The notes beneath the pieces are model-generated. The model was not told the DNA's origin, searched no databases, and saw only the letters and a program-made list of their open reading frames with translations. This document shows, piece after piece, positions 28,579 through 36,187 of a stretch of DNA of 64,000 nucleotides; the first letter of the stretch is position 1; every line of letters begins with the position of its first letter. The DNA is taken from positions 930,001 to 994,000 of the forward strand of contig NZ_QMBQ01000002.1 in assembly GCF_003289965.1 (NCBI RefSeq), read 5' to 3'. The stretch is from Mesorhizobium atlanticum (GTDB taxonomy: Bacteria > Pseudomonadota > Alphaproteobacteria > Rhizobiales > Rhizobiaceae). Position numbers and translations under genes: made by a program.

Positions 28579-29630
28579 TCCTCGATCCGATCCTGGATGT
28601 CTTCCGCGGCAAGGCGGTCACCATCCCGCCGCTCGACGGCGCCTTCCGTCCCAACACGCGGCTGGACGACGCGCCCGCCTTCGCCGAGCTGCCAGAACCG
28701 GACAATCTGCTGACGGCCGAAGGCCGGCTGCTCGTCTCCAGCGGCAATGCCGTCTTGGCGGTCGCGGCGGGTTCCGAACCGGCTGTGGTCGAGACGTTCC
28801 AGTCTCCAGTCACCGCGCTGGCGCTATCGCCCACCGGCGAACTGACCGTCGGGCTGGAAAACGGCAAGCTGCTCATTGCCGGCAAGGAGGTTTCGCTGCC
28901 TGCCGAATTAAGGTGCATCACCGCGCTTGCCTATGCCGGTGACGGCACGCTGTGGCTGGCCAACGGTTCGGCACAGCACCTGCCTTCGCAATGGGCGGCC
29001 GACCTGATGAAGAAGGGCGCGTCCGGGTCGCTGTGGCGGTGCGAGCCGGGGGGTATCGGCTTCCAGCGGATCGCCGGCGACGTCGCCTTTCCCTATGGGC
29101 TTCACCCGATCGGCAACGACGTGCTGGTAAGCGAAAGCTGGCGCCACCAGCTTGTCCGCTTCGACGGTGCGAGCGGAAACCGGTCGACGGTGCTGACGCA
29201 TCTGCCCGGCTATCCCGCGCGGCTTTCGCCGGCCGGCGACGGTGGCGCTTGGCTGACGCTGTTTGCGCCGCGCAACCGGCTGATCGAATTCGTGCTGCAG
29301 GAAACGCATTATCGCCAGGACATGATCGACCAGGTGCCGCCGGCCTATTGGATCGCGCCGGCGCTGGCTTCCAACCGCAGCTTCCTCGAGCCGCTGCAAT
29401 GCGGCAGCATCCGCACCATGGGCATCCACAAGCCGTGGTCGCCCAGCCGCTCCTACGGGCTCGTCGTGAAACTCGACCGGACCCTGCAGCCGCAGTTCAG
29501 CCTGCACAGCCGCGCCAACGGCACACGCCACGGCATCTGCAGCGTTGCCGAACGGGACGGCCGCCTGTTCGTCGCCTCGAAGGGCGGCGACTGCGTGCTG
29601 GCGCTCGACGCAATCACGGGAGGTTTCTGA
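28575..29630 (+). CDS. Stand-alone SMP-30/strictosidine synthase-like beta-propeller protein
   Basis: A 351-residue protein without a signal peptide, with repeated blade-like segments (ALALSPTGELTVGLENG, ALAYAGDGTLWLANGS, LPGYPARLSPAGDGGAWLTLFAP). It resembles the C-terminal half of the preceding fusion and starts inside its stop codon (ATGA). It may be a cytoplasmic lactonase or a ligand-binding partner of the importer. Sequence similarity is clear but weaker than for the fused domain, and metal ligands could not be assigned with confidence. Confidence 0.75.
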   Translation: MILDPILDVFRGKAVTIPPLDGAFRPNTRLDDAPAFAELPEPDNLLTAEGRLLVSSGNAVLAVAAGSEPAVVETFQSPVTALALSPTGELTVGLENGKLLIAGKEVSLPAELRCITALAYAGDGTLWLANGSAQHLPSQWAADLMKKGASGSLWRCEPGGIGFQRIAGDVAFPYGLHPIGNDVLVSESWRHQLVRFDGASGNRSTVLTHLPGYPARLSPAGDGGAWLTLFAPRNRLIEFVLQETHYRQDMIDQVPPAYWIAPALASNRSFLEPLQCGSIRTMGIHKPWSPSRSYGLVVKLDRTLQPQFSLHSRANGTRHGICSVAERDGRLFVASKGGDCVLALDAITGGF

Positions 29631-31126
29631 TGGAACCGATCGTCCGTCTGGAAAACGTCACCAAGACCTATCGCGGCGTGCCTGCGGTGAAGAATGTCAC
29701 GTTCGATCTGAGGAAAGGCGAGATCCACGCCTTGCTCGGCGAGAACGGCGCCGGCAAGTCGACGCTGACCAAGATCATCGCCGGCGTCGTCGACGCGACT
29801 TCGGGCAAGATGTTCCACAAGGGCGTCGAGACGGCTTACGCCTCGCCGCATGCAGCACTTGAAGCCGGCATCGCCATGGTGTTCCAAGAGACCAGCCTGG
29901 TGCCGTCGATGACGGTGGCGCAAAACCTCTATCTCGGCACCGAGAAATTCCTCAACCGGCTGCGCGGCACCTACATCTCGGCGCAGCAATTCCTGCAGTC
30001 GCTGAATTTTCCGGTCGACCCGAATGCGATGGTGGCGACGCTCGGCGCCGCCAAGCGGCAAATGGTCGAGATCGCGCGCGCCGTCCACCACAATGCCGAG
30101 ATCATCATCTTCGACGAGCCGACGGCGACGCTGACGCCGGAGGAGAAGCGCCATTTCTTCGCGCTGATCCGCCGGCTGAAAGCGCGCGGCGTCTCCATCG
30201 TCTTTATCAGCCACGCGCTGGAAGAGGCGCTGATGATCGCCGACCGCATCACTATCCTGCGCGACGGCGAACTGGTGATCACCGACGAGACCTCGGCCTT
30301 CGACCGCGACAGGATCGTCGCCGCCATGGTCGGTCGCTCGCTGTCGGGGCAGATCTACCGCCAACGCGACGAGGCGAAATTGCGCAAGGCCGGCAAGAAA
30401 GTGCTCTCGGTGCAGGACATCTCGATGAGCAACATCGTGCGCAACAATTCCTTCTCGATCTTCGAGGGCCAGATCACCGGCGTGTTCGGGCTGATCGGCT
30501 CGGGGCGCACCGAGACGTTCAAGATCGTGTCGGGCATCTACAAACGTGATTTCCTGCGCGGCGGCGCGATCGAGCTGGACGACAGGCCGGTGCGCTATCT
30601 GGTGCCGGCCGAAGCGGTGGCCGACGGCATCGTCTATGTCACCGAGGACCGCAAGAGCGAAGGCATCTTCGAGACAATGGGCATCGCGGAGAACCTGTTC
30701 GGCGGCTTGCTCGCCGCCGGCCGCGAAAAGGCCTGGGTGATCAACCAGCAGGAGATGCGGCAGCTTTCCGCCGAATGGACGAAGACGCTCAACATCAAGG
30801 CGATCAACGACAATGCGCGCGTGGTCGAACTCTCCGGCGGCAACCAGCAGAAGGTGGTGATCGGCAAGGGCCTGGTGCAGAAGCCGCGCATTGTCATCTT
30901 CGACGAGCCGACGCGCGGCGTCGATGTCGGCGCCATCGCCGAGATCCACCAGATCATCAACCGGCTGGCCGACGAGGGGCTCACCGTGGTCGTCATCTCG
31001 TCCTACCTGCCGGAGATCATGAACCTGTCGGACCGCATCCTGGTCTGCCGCCAGGGCCGCATCGTGGAGGAGTTCTCGCCGGCGGAGGCGACGGAGGAGA
31101 AGATCATGTATGCGGCGGTGCACTAG
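29630..31126 (+). CDS. Sugar ABC transporter ATP-binding protein (two ABC domains)
   Basis: A 498-residue RbsA/XylG-type tandem ATPase. Domain 1 has Walker A GENGAGKST (37-45) and Walker B IIIFDEPTATLT. Domain 2 has the usual degenerate P-loop GLIGSGRTE and an intact signature ELSGGNQQKVVIGKG near residue 400. Signature motif 1 is unusual (TLGAAKRQMVEIARA in place of LS-type). The ATG at 29630 is coupled to the preceding stop (TGATG). It is the last gene of the importer operon. Confidence 0.92.
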   Translation: MEPIVRLENVTKTYRGVPAVKNVTFDLRKGEIHALLGENGAGKSTLTKIIAGVVDATSGKMFHKGVETAYASPHAALEAGIAMVFQETSLVPSMTVAQNLYLGTEKFLNRLRGTYISAQQFLQSLNFPVDPNAMVATLGAAKRQMVEIARAVHHNAEIIIFDEPTATLTPEEKRHFFALIRRLKARGVSIVFISHALEEALMIADRITILRDGELVITDETSAFDRDRIVAAMVGRSLSGQIYRQRDEAKLRKAGKKVLSVQDISMSNIVRNNSFSIFEGQITGVFGLIGSGRTETFKIVSGIYKRDFLRGGAIELDDRPVRYLVPAEAVADGIVYVTEDRKSEGIFETMGIAENLFGGLLAAGREKAWVINQQEMRQLSAEWTKTLNIKAINDNARVVELSGGNQQKVVIGKGLVQKPRIVIFDEPTRGVDVGAIAEIHQIINRLADEGLTVVVISSYLPEIMNLSDRILVCRQGRIVEEFSPAEATEEKIMYAAVH

Positions 31127-31521
31127 GGTGCGTGGCGCCGGCGGATGATCGCGCGGTTGGATCGAACACCCTTGGAGATTGGCCGAGGGGCTTGTCATGT
31201 CGTCATCCACGGGCGGAGCAAGGAGCGAAGCGACGCGCGCAGACCCGAGGATCCATTCCGTTACCTTTGCCGTGGAACGCAGCGGTCCAGAATTCTGCTC
31301 CGCTGCACCCTTTGCGCGAGGTCATGGGATGGATTCTAGGGTCTGCGCGCGTCGCTTCGCTCCTTGCTCCGCCCTAGAATGACGATGCTGAGGCGCTTCG
31401 ACCAACCTCGCGGCCATGTGTTGTTTTGAGCTAAAACTGAATCGAAAAAACGGGTTAGCCGTCTATGCGCAACCCTTGATTCAACGAATTCGACGAACGA
31501 TTCAAACGAAAGGACCAAACC
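31127..31521. other. Intergenic region dominated by a long palindromic repeat
   Basis: Most of this stretch is the inverted-repeat element at 31198-31383. No open frame with protein-like composition is seen. The last 120 bases are more AT-rich and carry GAAAGGA before the ATG at 31522. Confidence 0.75.
31198..31383. repeat. Palindromic element with perfect 36-base inverted arms, family C
   Basis: Bases 31211-31246 and 31339-31374 are exact reverse complements over 36 bases (GGGCGGAGCAAGGAGCGAAG at the outer end). Partial complementarity (CGTCAT) continues into the flanks. The 92-base interior has no coding potential and there is no transposase. It resembles the miniature intergenic elements found in many copies in Mesorhizobium-like genomes. 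Confidence 0.82.
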
Positions 31522-31929
31522 ATGGCCACCACAAAGCTTCTTACCGATGCCGAGGTCGAAAGGATCCCGGCGGTGAAGGCCGTGTTCGACGATATCCGCG
31601 CGACGCGGAAGTCCGATTTCGTCAACAATTTCTGGCGTGGGCTGGCCAATGATCCGGCGTCGCTGAAGCGGGTTTGGGAGCAGCTCAAGACGGTGATGGT
31701 GACCGACAGCGCAATCGATCCGCTGACCAAGGAAATGATTTATATCGCCGTCTCGACCGCCAATGGCTGTTCCTACTGCATCCACTCGCATACGGCCGCA
31801 GCGCGGGCCAAGGGCATGACCGACGCGCAGCATGGTGAGCTGGTTTCGATCATCGGGCTGGCCGGGCAGACGAACCATCTGGTAACGGCGATGCAGATTC
31901 CGCTCGATCCGCAGTTCGAGGTGAAGTGA
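31522..31929 (+). CDS. Carboxymuconolactone decarboxylase-family (AhpD-like) protein
   Basis: A 135-residue AhpD-like protein with the redox motif CSYCIHSH (about residues 87-94), which identifies the peroxidase-related branch with a CxxC plus His rather than true PcaC. It may reduce peroxides or act as a thiol-dependent redox protein. It stands alone between two repeat elements, so no operon partner can be named. Confidence 0.87.
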   Translation: MATTKLLTDAEVERIPAVKAVFDDIRATRKSDFVNNFWRGLANDPASLKRVWEQLKTVMVTDSAIDPLTKEMIYIAVSTANGCSYCIHSHTAAARAKGMTDAQHGELVSIIGLAGQTNHLVTAMQIPLDPQFEVK

Positions 31930-31941
31930 GGCGCAGGATTT

Positions 31942-32130
31942 CCCTTCTCCCCTTGTGGGAGAAGGTGGCCGAGCGAAGCTCGGACGGATGAGGGGTGTTC
32001 CAGCGGAGTGAGGCGCTGACGATCTAAAATGCTGAAAGCATTTGATTTTTGCGACACCTCATTCCTTCCATCACCCCTCATCCGTCTCGGCGCTGCGCGC
32101 CGATCCACCTTCTCCCACAAGGGGAGAAGG
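31942..32130. repeat. Palindromic intergenic repeat, family B (copy 1)
   Basis: The ends are inverted copies of a module that reads roughly CCTTCTCCCCTTGTGGGAGA then a small hairpin and GGATGAGGGGTG. The left end is at 31942 and the right end reaches 32130, with an AT-richer centre. A second copy is at 40446-40590. It ends only 10 bases from the stop of the amidohydrolase gene and may act as a bidirectional terminator. Confidence 0.8.
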
Positions 32131-32140
32131 AGAGGCTGCG

Positions 32141-33031
32141 CTACACCGGCCTGTAAACCCTCTCCGCCGTGTTCCAGAAGATGTCCGCCTCCGCTTTCGC
32201 GCCGTGCCTTGCGACCGCTGCCCGGTGCGCCTTGATCAGTTCGGCATGGCTGGTCCAGAGCTTCTCGATCGGGAAGTTCGAGCCGAACATCAGCCGGTCG
32301 CTGCCGAGGATTTCGATCGTGTTGTCGACGATGTAGGCGATGAGCTCCGGGTCGTTGCGGTGCACGAACGTGCCGAGGCCCGACAGCTTGGCGTAGAAAT
32401 TCGGCGCTGCCGCCAGCGTGCGCAGGCCCGTCTTCCACGCTTCGGTGGTTTCAGGTTCCATGCCGGTCAGCATGCCGGCATGGGTGAGGATGAAGTTGGT
32501 CTCAGGGTTTTCGCCGACGAGCGTCAGGCCGTCCTTCATCTGCGCGGGAAAAAGCTGCAGGTCGAAGGAGAGGCCGTAATCCTTGAGCCGCGCCACGTTC
32601 TTCCGCACCTTCGGATCGATCACCTGGTCGGCCGAGGCGGCGAAGCGGAACGCGGGCGTCTCGTGCCAGTGCAACTGCATGCGCACGCCGCGCAGCAGTT
32701 TGTATTTCATCAGCCGGTCGATCTGCGGGCGGACGTCGTCGACCGTCATGTCGGCATAGCCGACGATGGCGTGCGGCCAGCCGATCTCGTCGGCGGTCTT
32801 CTGCAGGAAGGCGACTTCCTTCTCGAAATCCTCCTTCGCCCAGTTGGTCTGGACGTAGACGGCCTTCTCGACGCCCGAGCCTTTCTGGTCTTCGAGGAAT
32901 TCCGTGATCGGGTAGTCGCGGCGGATCGGCTCGTAGGGGCCGAAGATGCGCGGCACCATCGGGCCGACCAGCCAGGGCTGATCCTTCTGGCGCCAGATGT
33001 GGAAATGCGCGTCGATGGCTTTCTGCATCAC
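32141..33031 (-). CDS. Amidohydrolase-2 family metal-dependent hydrolase
   Basis: A 296-residue TIM-barrel hydrolase of the family that includes 2-pyrone-4,6-dicarboxylate lactonase and L-rhamnono-lactonase-type enzymes. The N-terminal metal motif DAHFHIW (about residues 7-13), the barrel-strand His in ILTHAGM, and the C-terminal Asn/Asp strand MFGSNFPIEKLW are visible. It is the last gene of the molybdenum hydroxylase operon and overlaps the VWA gene by four bases. It could open a lactone or hydrolyse an amide formed by the hydroxylase. Confidence 0.87.
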   Translation of the reverse strand: MMQKAIDAHFHIWRQKDQPWLVGPMVPRIFGPYEPIRRDYPITEFLEDQKGSGVEKAVYVQTNWAKEDFEKEVAFLQKTADEIGWPHAIVGYADMTVDDVRPQIDRLMKYKLLRGVRMQLHWHETPAFRFAASADQVIDPKVRKNVARLKDYGLSFDLQLFPAQMKDGLTLVGENPETNFILTHAGMLTGMEPETTEAWKTGLRTLAAAPNFYAKLSGLGTFVHRNDPELIAYIVDNTIEILGSDRLMFGSNFPIEKLWTSHAELIKAHRAAVARHGAKAEADIFWNTAERVYRPV

Positions 33032-34293
33032 GATACCCTTTTCCAGATGGTCCCGGCCGCCGGGGCCGGGCGGGCGAGCGACAGGATGAAATCCGTCAGA
33101 CTCGTCAGCGAGGAGCCGTCAACCAGATCGTCGAGCACCGGCAGGATTGCACGCAGTGCCGACGTCGCCGGGCGAAAGCGCGGATCGCCGGCGAGCGGGG
33201 TCGCCAGCGAGAGCCGGAAGGCGCGGGCTCTGAAGCGGCGCATCGCGATCTCCAGTTCGGCATGGCTGCCGCGTTCCAGCCCGTCGGACAGCACGACGAC
33301 GCAGGCACCGCGCGCGAAGGCGGAAAAGCGCGGCACCGACAGGAAGGCGAGCAATGTCGGTCCCATGCGGGTGCCGCCGTCCCAATCATCGACGAGCGCC
33401 GCGGCGCGGGCGAGCGCCTGCTCGCGGTTGCGGATGCGGAGCGCCGAGGTGATGCGGGTGAGGCGCGTGCCGAAGGTGAAGACTTCCGCGCTGTCCGCGC
33501 CTTGCACCGCAGCATGTGCCAGCTTGAGATAGTCGGCGGTGTGCAGCTTCATCGAGCCGGAGACATCGATGAGCAGAAGCAGTTTTCGCGGCACGGCCTG
33601 CCGGCGGCGAAGTTGCGGGGAGGGTATGTCGCCGTCCGCACTGACGATTTCGCTGAGCGAGCGCCGCAAGTCGAGCGTGCCGCGCGAGCGAGTGCGCGCG
33701 GTGCGGAAGGAACGGCGCGCGGGCAGGGCGGAAGCGAGCTTGCGGCGGAACTGGCCGAGACCATCGGCGTCGCCCGGGAAATCGCGGCTGCTCAGCTGCT
33801 CGAGTGCCGAGGACAGCTCGCCGCCTTTCTCCTGGCCGACGGTTTGATTTTCCTCCGCGCGCGCGCCGCGATCGTCCTTGACGCGGGTCTCGTCCTCTTC
33901 GCCTTCGATTGAAGGCTTGGCGTCGCCGTAGAAATAGGCGCGGAAATGCGCCTCGAATTCGCCGCGACGGTCGGGCGAGGATGCCAGTATCGCGAGAGCT
34001 GCCTCGCGGATGTCGTTCATCGAGCGTGGGCCAAGCAGACTCACCGCCTGCATGAAGCTGGTGATTTGTTCGGGAGCGATGGCGAAGGCGTGATCACGGA
34101 GCAAACGGGCGAAGCCGAGGAAAGGTGCGGTGGCAGGGGGTAAGCTTTCCTCTCCCCGTTTACGGGGAGAGGATGCCGGCAGGCAGGTGAGGGGCAGCGC
34201 CAAGTTCTGCCCAGCATGGCGCTGCCCCTCATCCGCCCCTTCGGGGCACCTTCTCCCCGTGAACGGGGAGAAGGGATTGTCGAGGTCGCGCAT
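33028..34293 (-). CDS. VWA-domain protein, CoxE-like, with a repeat-encoded N-terminal insertion
   Basis: A 421-residue protein. After MRDLDN, about residues 7-49 are encoded by a palindromic repeat (34149-34273). Family-like sequence then resumes with FLGFARLLRDHAFAIAPEQ (58-76), and a von Willebrand A domain with MIDAS motif DVSGS (243-247) follows. CoxE-type proteins work with MoxR-type ATPases in maturing molybdenum hydroxylases. I chose the ATG at 34293 because it is coupled to the upstream stop (TGATG). No Met, and no other convincing start, lies between the repeat and the conserved part. Confidence 0.85.
   Translation of the reverse strand: MRDLDNPFSPFTGRRCPEGADEGQRHAGQNLALPLTCLPASSPRKRGEESLPPATAPFLGFARLLRDHAFAIAPEQITSFMQAVSLLGPRSMNDIREAALAILASSPDRRGEFEAHFRAYFYGDAKPSIEGEEDETRVKDDRGARAEENQTVGQEKGGELSSALEQLSSRDFPGDADGLGQFRRKLASALPARRSFRTARTRSRGTLDLRRSLSEIVSADGDIPSPQLRRRQAVPRKLLLLIDVSGSMKLHTADYLKLAHAAVQGADSAEVFTFGTRLTRITSALRIRNREQALARAAALVDDWDGGTRMGPTLLAFLSVPRFSAFARGACVVVLSDGLERGSHAELEIAMRRFRARAFRLSLATPLAGDPRFRPATSALRAILPVLDDLVDGSSLTSLTDFILSLARPAPAAGTIWKRVS
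34149..34273. repeat. Palindromic repeat, family A (copy 2), inside the CoxE-like gene
   Basis: The left arm 34149-34202 and right arm 34217-34273 form a long imperfect inverted repeat, with a smaller CTCCCCG/CGGGGAG hairpin in each arm. Bases 34168-34194 are identical to 9929-9955 of copy 1. The element is open in the reading frame of the CoxE-like gene and so is translated into about 42 low-complexity residues. Confidence 0.82.
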
Positions 34294-35174
34294 CACCCCA
34301 GCGCCTCGTCGACGATCCTTCCGAGCTCCGGCGCGATCGCGGACAAATCCTCTTCGTCCTTGATCAGCACGCCGATGGCGCGGCGGAAAGCTTCGGGCCA
34401 CGGACTGCCGCCCTTTTCGAGGATGGTGGCGGCATTCGCCCACTCGACCGCTTCGGCTATGCCCGGCGGCTTGGCGAGAGGCCGCGCCCGGATTTCCTGC
34501 ACGGCATTCGCCACGGCGCGGGCGGTCGCCTCCGCGACATCGCCCGAGCGCAGCATGATGATCTCGGCCTCGCGCCGGGCGTCGGGGTAGCCGATCCAGT
34601 GGTAGACGCAGCGTCTGCGTAGCGCCTCGGCCAGCTCGCGCGTGCGGTTCGAAGTCAGGATGACGATTGGCTGCGTTGCGGCGCGGATCGTGCCGCGCTC
34701 CGGAATGCTGATCTGGAAGTCGGAGAGGAATTCGAGCAGCAGCGCCTCGAATTCGTGGTCCGAGCGGTCGATCTCGTCGACCAGCAGCACGCGCCGTTCC
34801 GGCGCCCGCAAAACCTGCAGCAGCGGCCGGGCGATCAGGAAGCGGTCATCATAGATGTCGATCTCGTGCTCGCCGGCATGGCGGATGGCGAGCAGCTGCC
34901 GCTGATAGTTCCATTCGTAAAGCGCATGCCCGGCGTCGATGCCTTCATAACATTGCAGCCGCACCAGCTCGCGGCCGAGCAATTCGGCGACAGCCTTGGC
35001 GGCCTCGGTCTTGCCGACGCCCGGCGCGCCTTCGAGCAGCAGCGGCTTGCCGAGCCGGATCGCCAGGAAGATCGCGGTCGCAAGGCTGTCGTCGGCCAGG
35101 TAACGCGAGGCGACAAGGCGCGCGGCTATCGCCTCCGGCGAAGCCGCGACAGCAACGGCATCGGCGTTTGCCAT
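34293..35174 (-). CDS. MoxR-family AAA+ ATPase, CoxD-like
   Basis: A 293-residue AAA+ ATPase. Walker A GAPGVGKT is at residues 49-56, Walker B VLLVDEIDRSD follows near residue 120, and sensor 1 TSNRTRELAEALRRRC near 165. CoxD/MoxR-type chaperones pair with VWA proteins to insert or sulfurate the active-site metal of CO-dehydrogenase-type enzymes. The gene sits between the hydroxylase subunits and the coupled VWA gene, as expected for that role. Confidence 0.9.
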   Translation of the reverse strand: MANADAVAVAASPEAIAARLVASRYLADDSLATAIFLAIRLGKPLLLEGAPGVGKTEAAKAVAELLGRELVRLQCYEGIDAGHALYEWNYQRQLLAIRHAGEHEIDIYDDRFLIARPLLQVLRAPERRVLLVDEIDRSDHEFEALLLEFLSDFQISIPERGTIRAATQPIVILTSNRTRELAEALRRRCVYHWIGYPDARREAEIIMLRSGDVAEATARAVANAVQEIRARPLAKPPGIAEAVEWANAATILEKGGSPWPEAFRRAIGVLIKDEEDLSAIAPELGRIVDEALG

Positions 35175-35181
35175 CGTCCCC

Positions 35182-36186
35182 TCAGCCCGCGGCCTGCGCC
35201 TTCAGCGCACGCAGGATGCGCTCGGGCGTGATCGGCAGCGTATCGATGCGGACGCCGACCGCGTCGAACACGGCGTTGGCGACGGCCGGGATCTGCGGGT
35301 TGGCGCACATCTCGCCCGGACCCTTGGCGCCGAACGGTCCGTCGGCGGAGGGGCGCTCAAGCACGATGATTTCGGTCTGCGCCAAATCGCCGGGGCCGGG
35401 CATCAGATACTGGTTGAAGTCGGTGCCGCCATGGTCACGGTTCGGATAATAGGGCTCCGTCGTCTCGTAGAGCGCGTGGCTGATGCCCATCCAGGAGCCG
35501 CCGACGAGTTGCTGCTCGACCATCTTCGGGTTGAGCGCGCGGCCGATCTCGAAGACGTTCTTTACCGTCAACACCGTCACTTCACCGGTCTCGTCGTCGA
35601 CCTCGACCTCTGCCACCGTGCAGGCATGCGCGTAGCAGGTGGAGGGCTTCATCGCGCCGGTTTCCTTCTCCGGATAGGAGCGCGGGATCAGGAACATGCC
35701 GCGGCCCGAGATCGAGCGGCCGCGCTTGAAATGCGCCGACAGCGCGACATCGAAGATCGAGATCGATTTCTGCGGCGCGCCCTTCACCTGTATGTTGCCC
35801 TGGCCGTCGGTCTCGAGGTCGGAGGCGTTCACCTCCAGCTCCTCGGCCGCCACTTCCAGCATCACCTGGCGGGCCTCCTTGGCCGCCTGGATGACGGCGT
35901 TGCCTGCGCGGTGCGTGCCGCGCGAGGCGAAGGTGCCCATACAATGCGGACCGGTGTCGGTGTCGGCGGTGTCGATGATGACGCGGTCGGTCGGCACGCC
36001 GATCGTCTCGGCGCAGATCTGCGCCATGATCTGCTTCATGCCCTGGCCGAGGTCGACGCTGGAGAGGGTGACCATGAAATTGCCGGTCGGCGTCGAATGC
36101 ACCAGCGCCTGGGTCGGGTCGCCGCCGAGGTTCATGCCGGTCGGATAGTTGATCGCGGCGACGCCGCGTCCACGCCGGATCGCCAT
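35182..36186 (-). CDS. Molybdenum hydroxylase Mo-binding subunit, C-terminal half
   Basis: A 334-residue protein that corresponds to the last two-fifths of a xanthine dehydrogenase-type large subunit. It contains SSVDLGQGMKQIMAQI (Mo-cofactor loop), TFASRGTHRAGNAV and the catalytic-Glu motif GPFGAKGPGEM near residue 283. Its ATG lies one base beyond the stop of the N-terminal half, so the two chains are translationally coupled. The total of 455 plus 334 residues equals a normal single-chain subunit. Nicotinate dehydrogenase of Eubacterium barkeri is similarly split (NdhL/NdhM). Confidence 0.88.
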   Translation of the reverse strand: MAIRRGRGVAAINYPTGMNLGGDPTQALVHSTPTGNFMVTLSSVDLGQGMKQIMAQICAETIGVPTDRVIIDTADTDTGPHCMGTFASRGTHRAGNAVIQAAKEARQVMLEVAAEELEVNASDLETDGQGNIQVKGAPQKSISIFDVALSAHFKRGRSISGRGMFLIPRSYPEKETGAMKPSTCYAHACTVAEVEVDDETGEVTVLTVKNVFEIGRALNPKMVEQQLVGGSWMGISHALYETTEPYYPNRDHGGTDFNQYLMPGPGDLAQTEIIVLERPSADGPFGAKGPGEMCANPQIPAVANAVFDAVGVRIDTLPITPERILRALKAQAAG

Positions 36187-36187
36187 C

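Noticed and set aside
29453..31210. 585-codon open frame antisense to the two-domain ATPase
   Set aside because: The ATPase frame has Walker and signature motifs; the antisense frame has none.
31198..31383. Insertion sequence
   Set aside because: Terminal inverted repeats are present, but there is no transposase frame in the 92-base interior and no clear target duplication.
31522..31929. Second PcaC
   Set aside because: The CxxC-x2-H motif places it with AhpD-like redox proteins, and it is not linked to pca genes.
9778..34273. CRISPR array from repeated palindromes
   Set aside because: The repeat copies are few, far apart and lack regular spacers; no cas genes are present.
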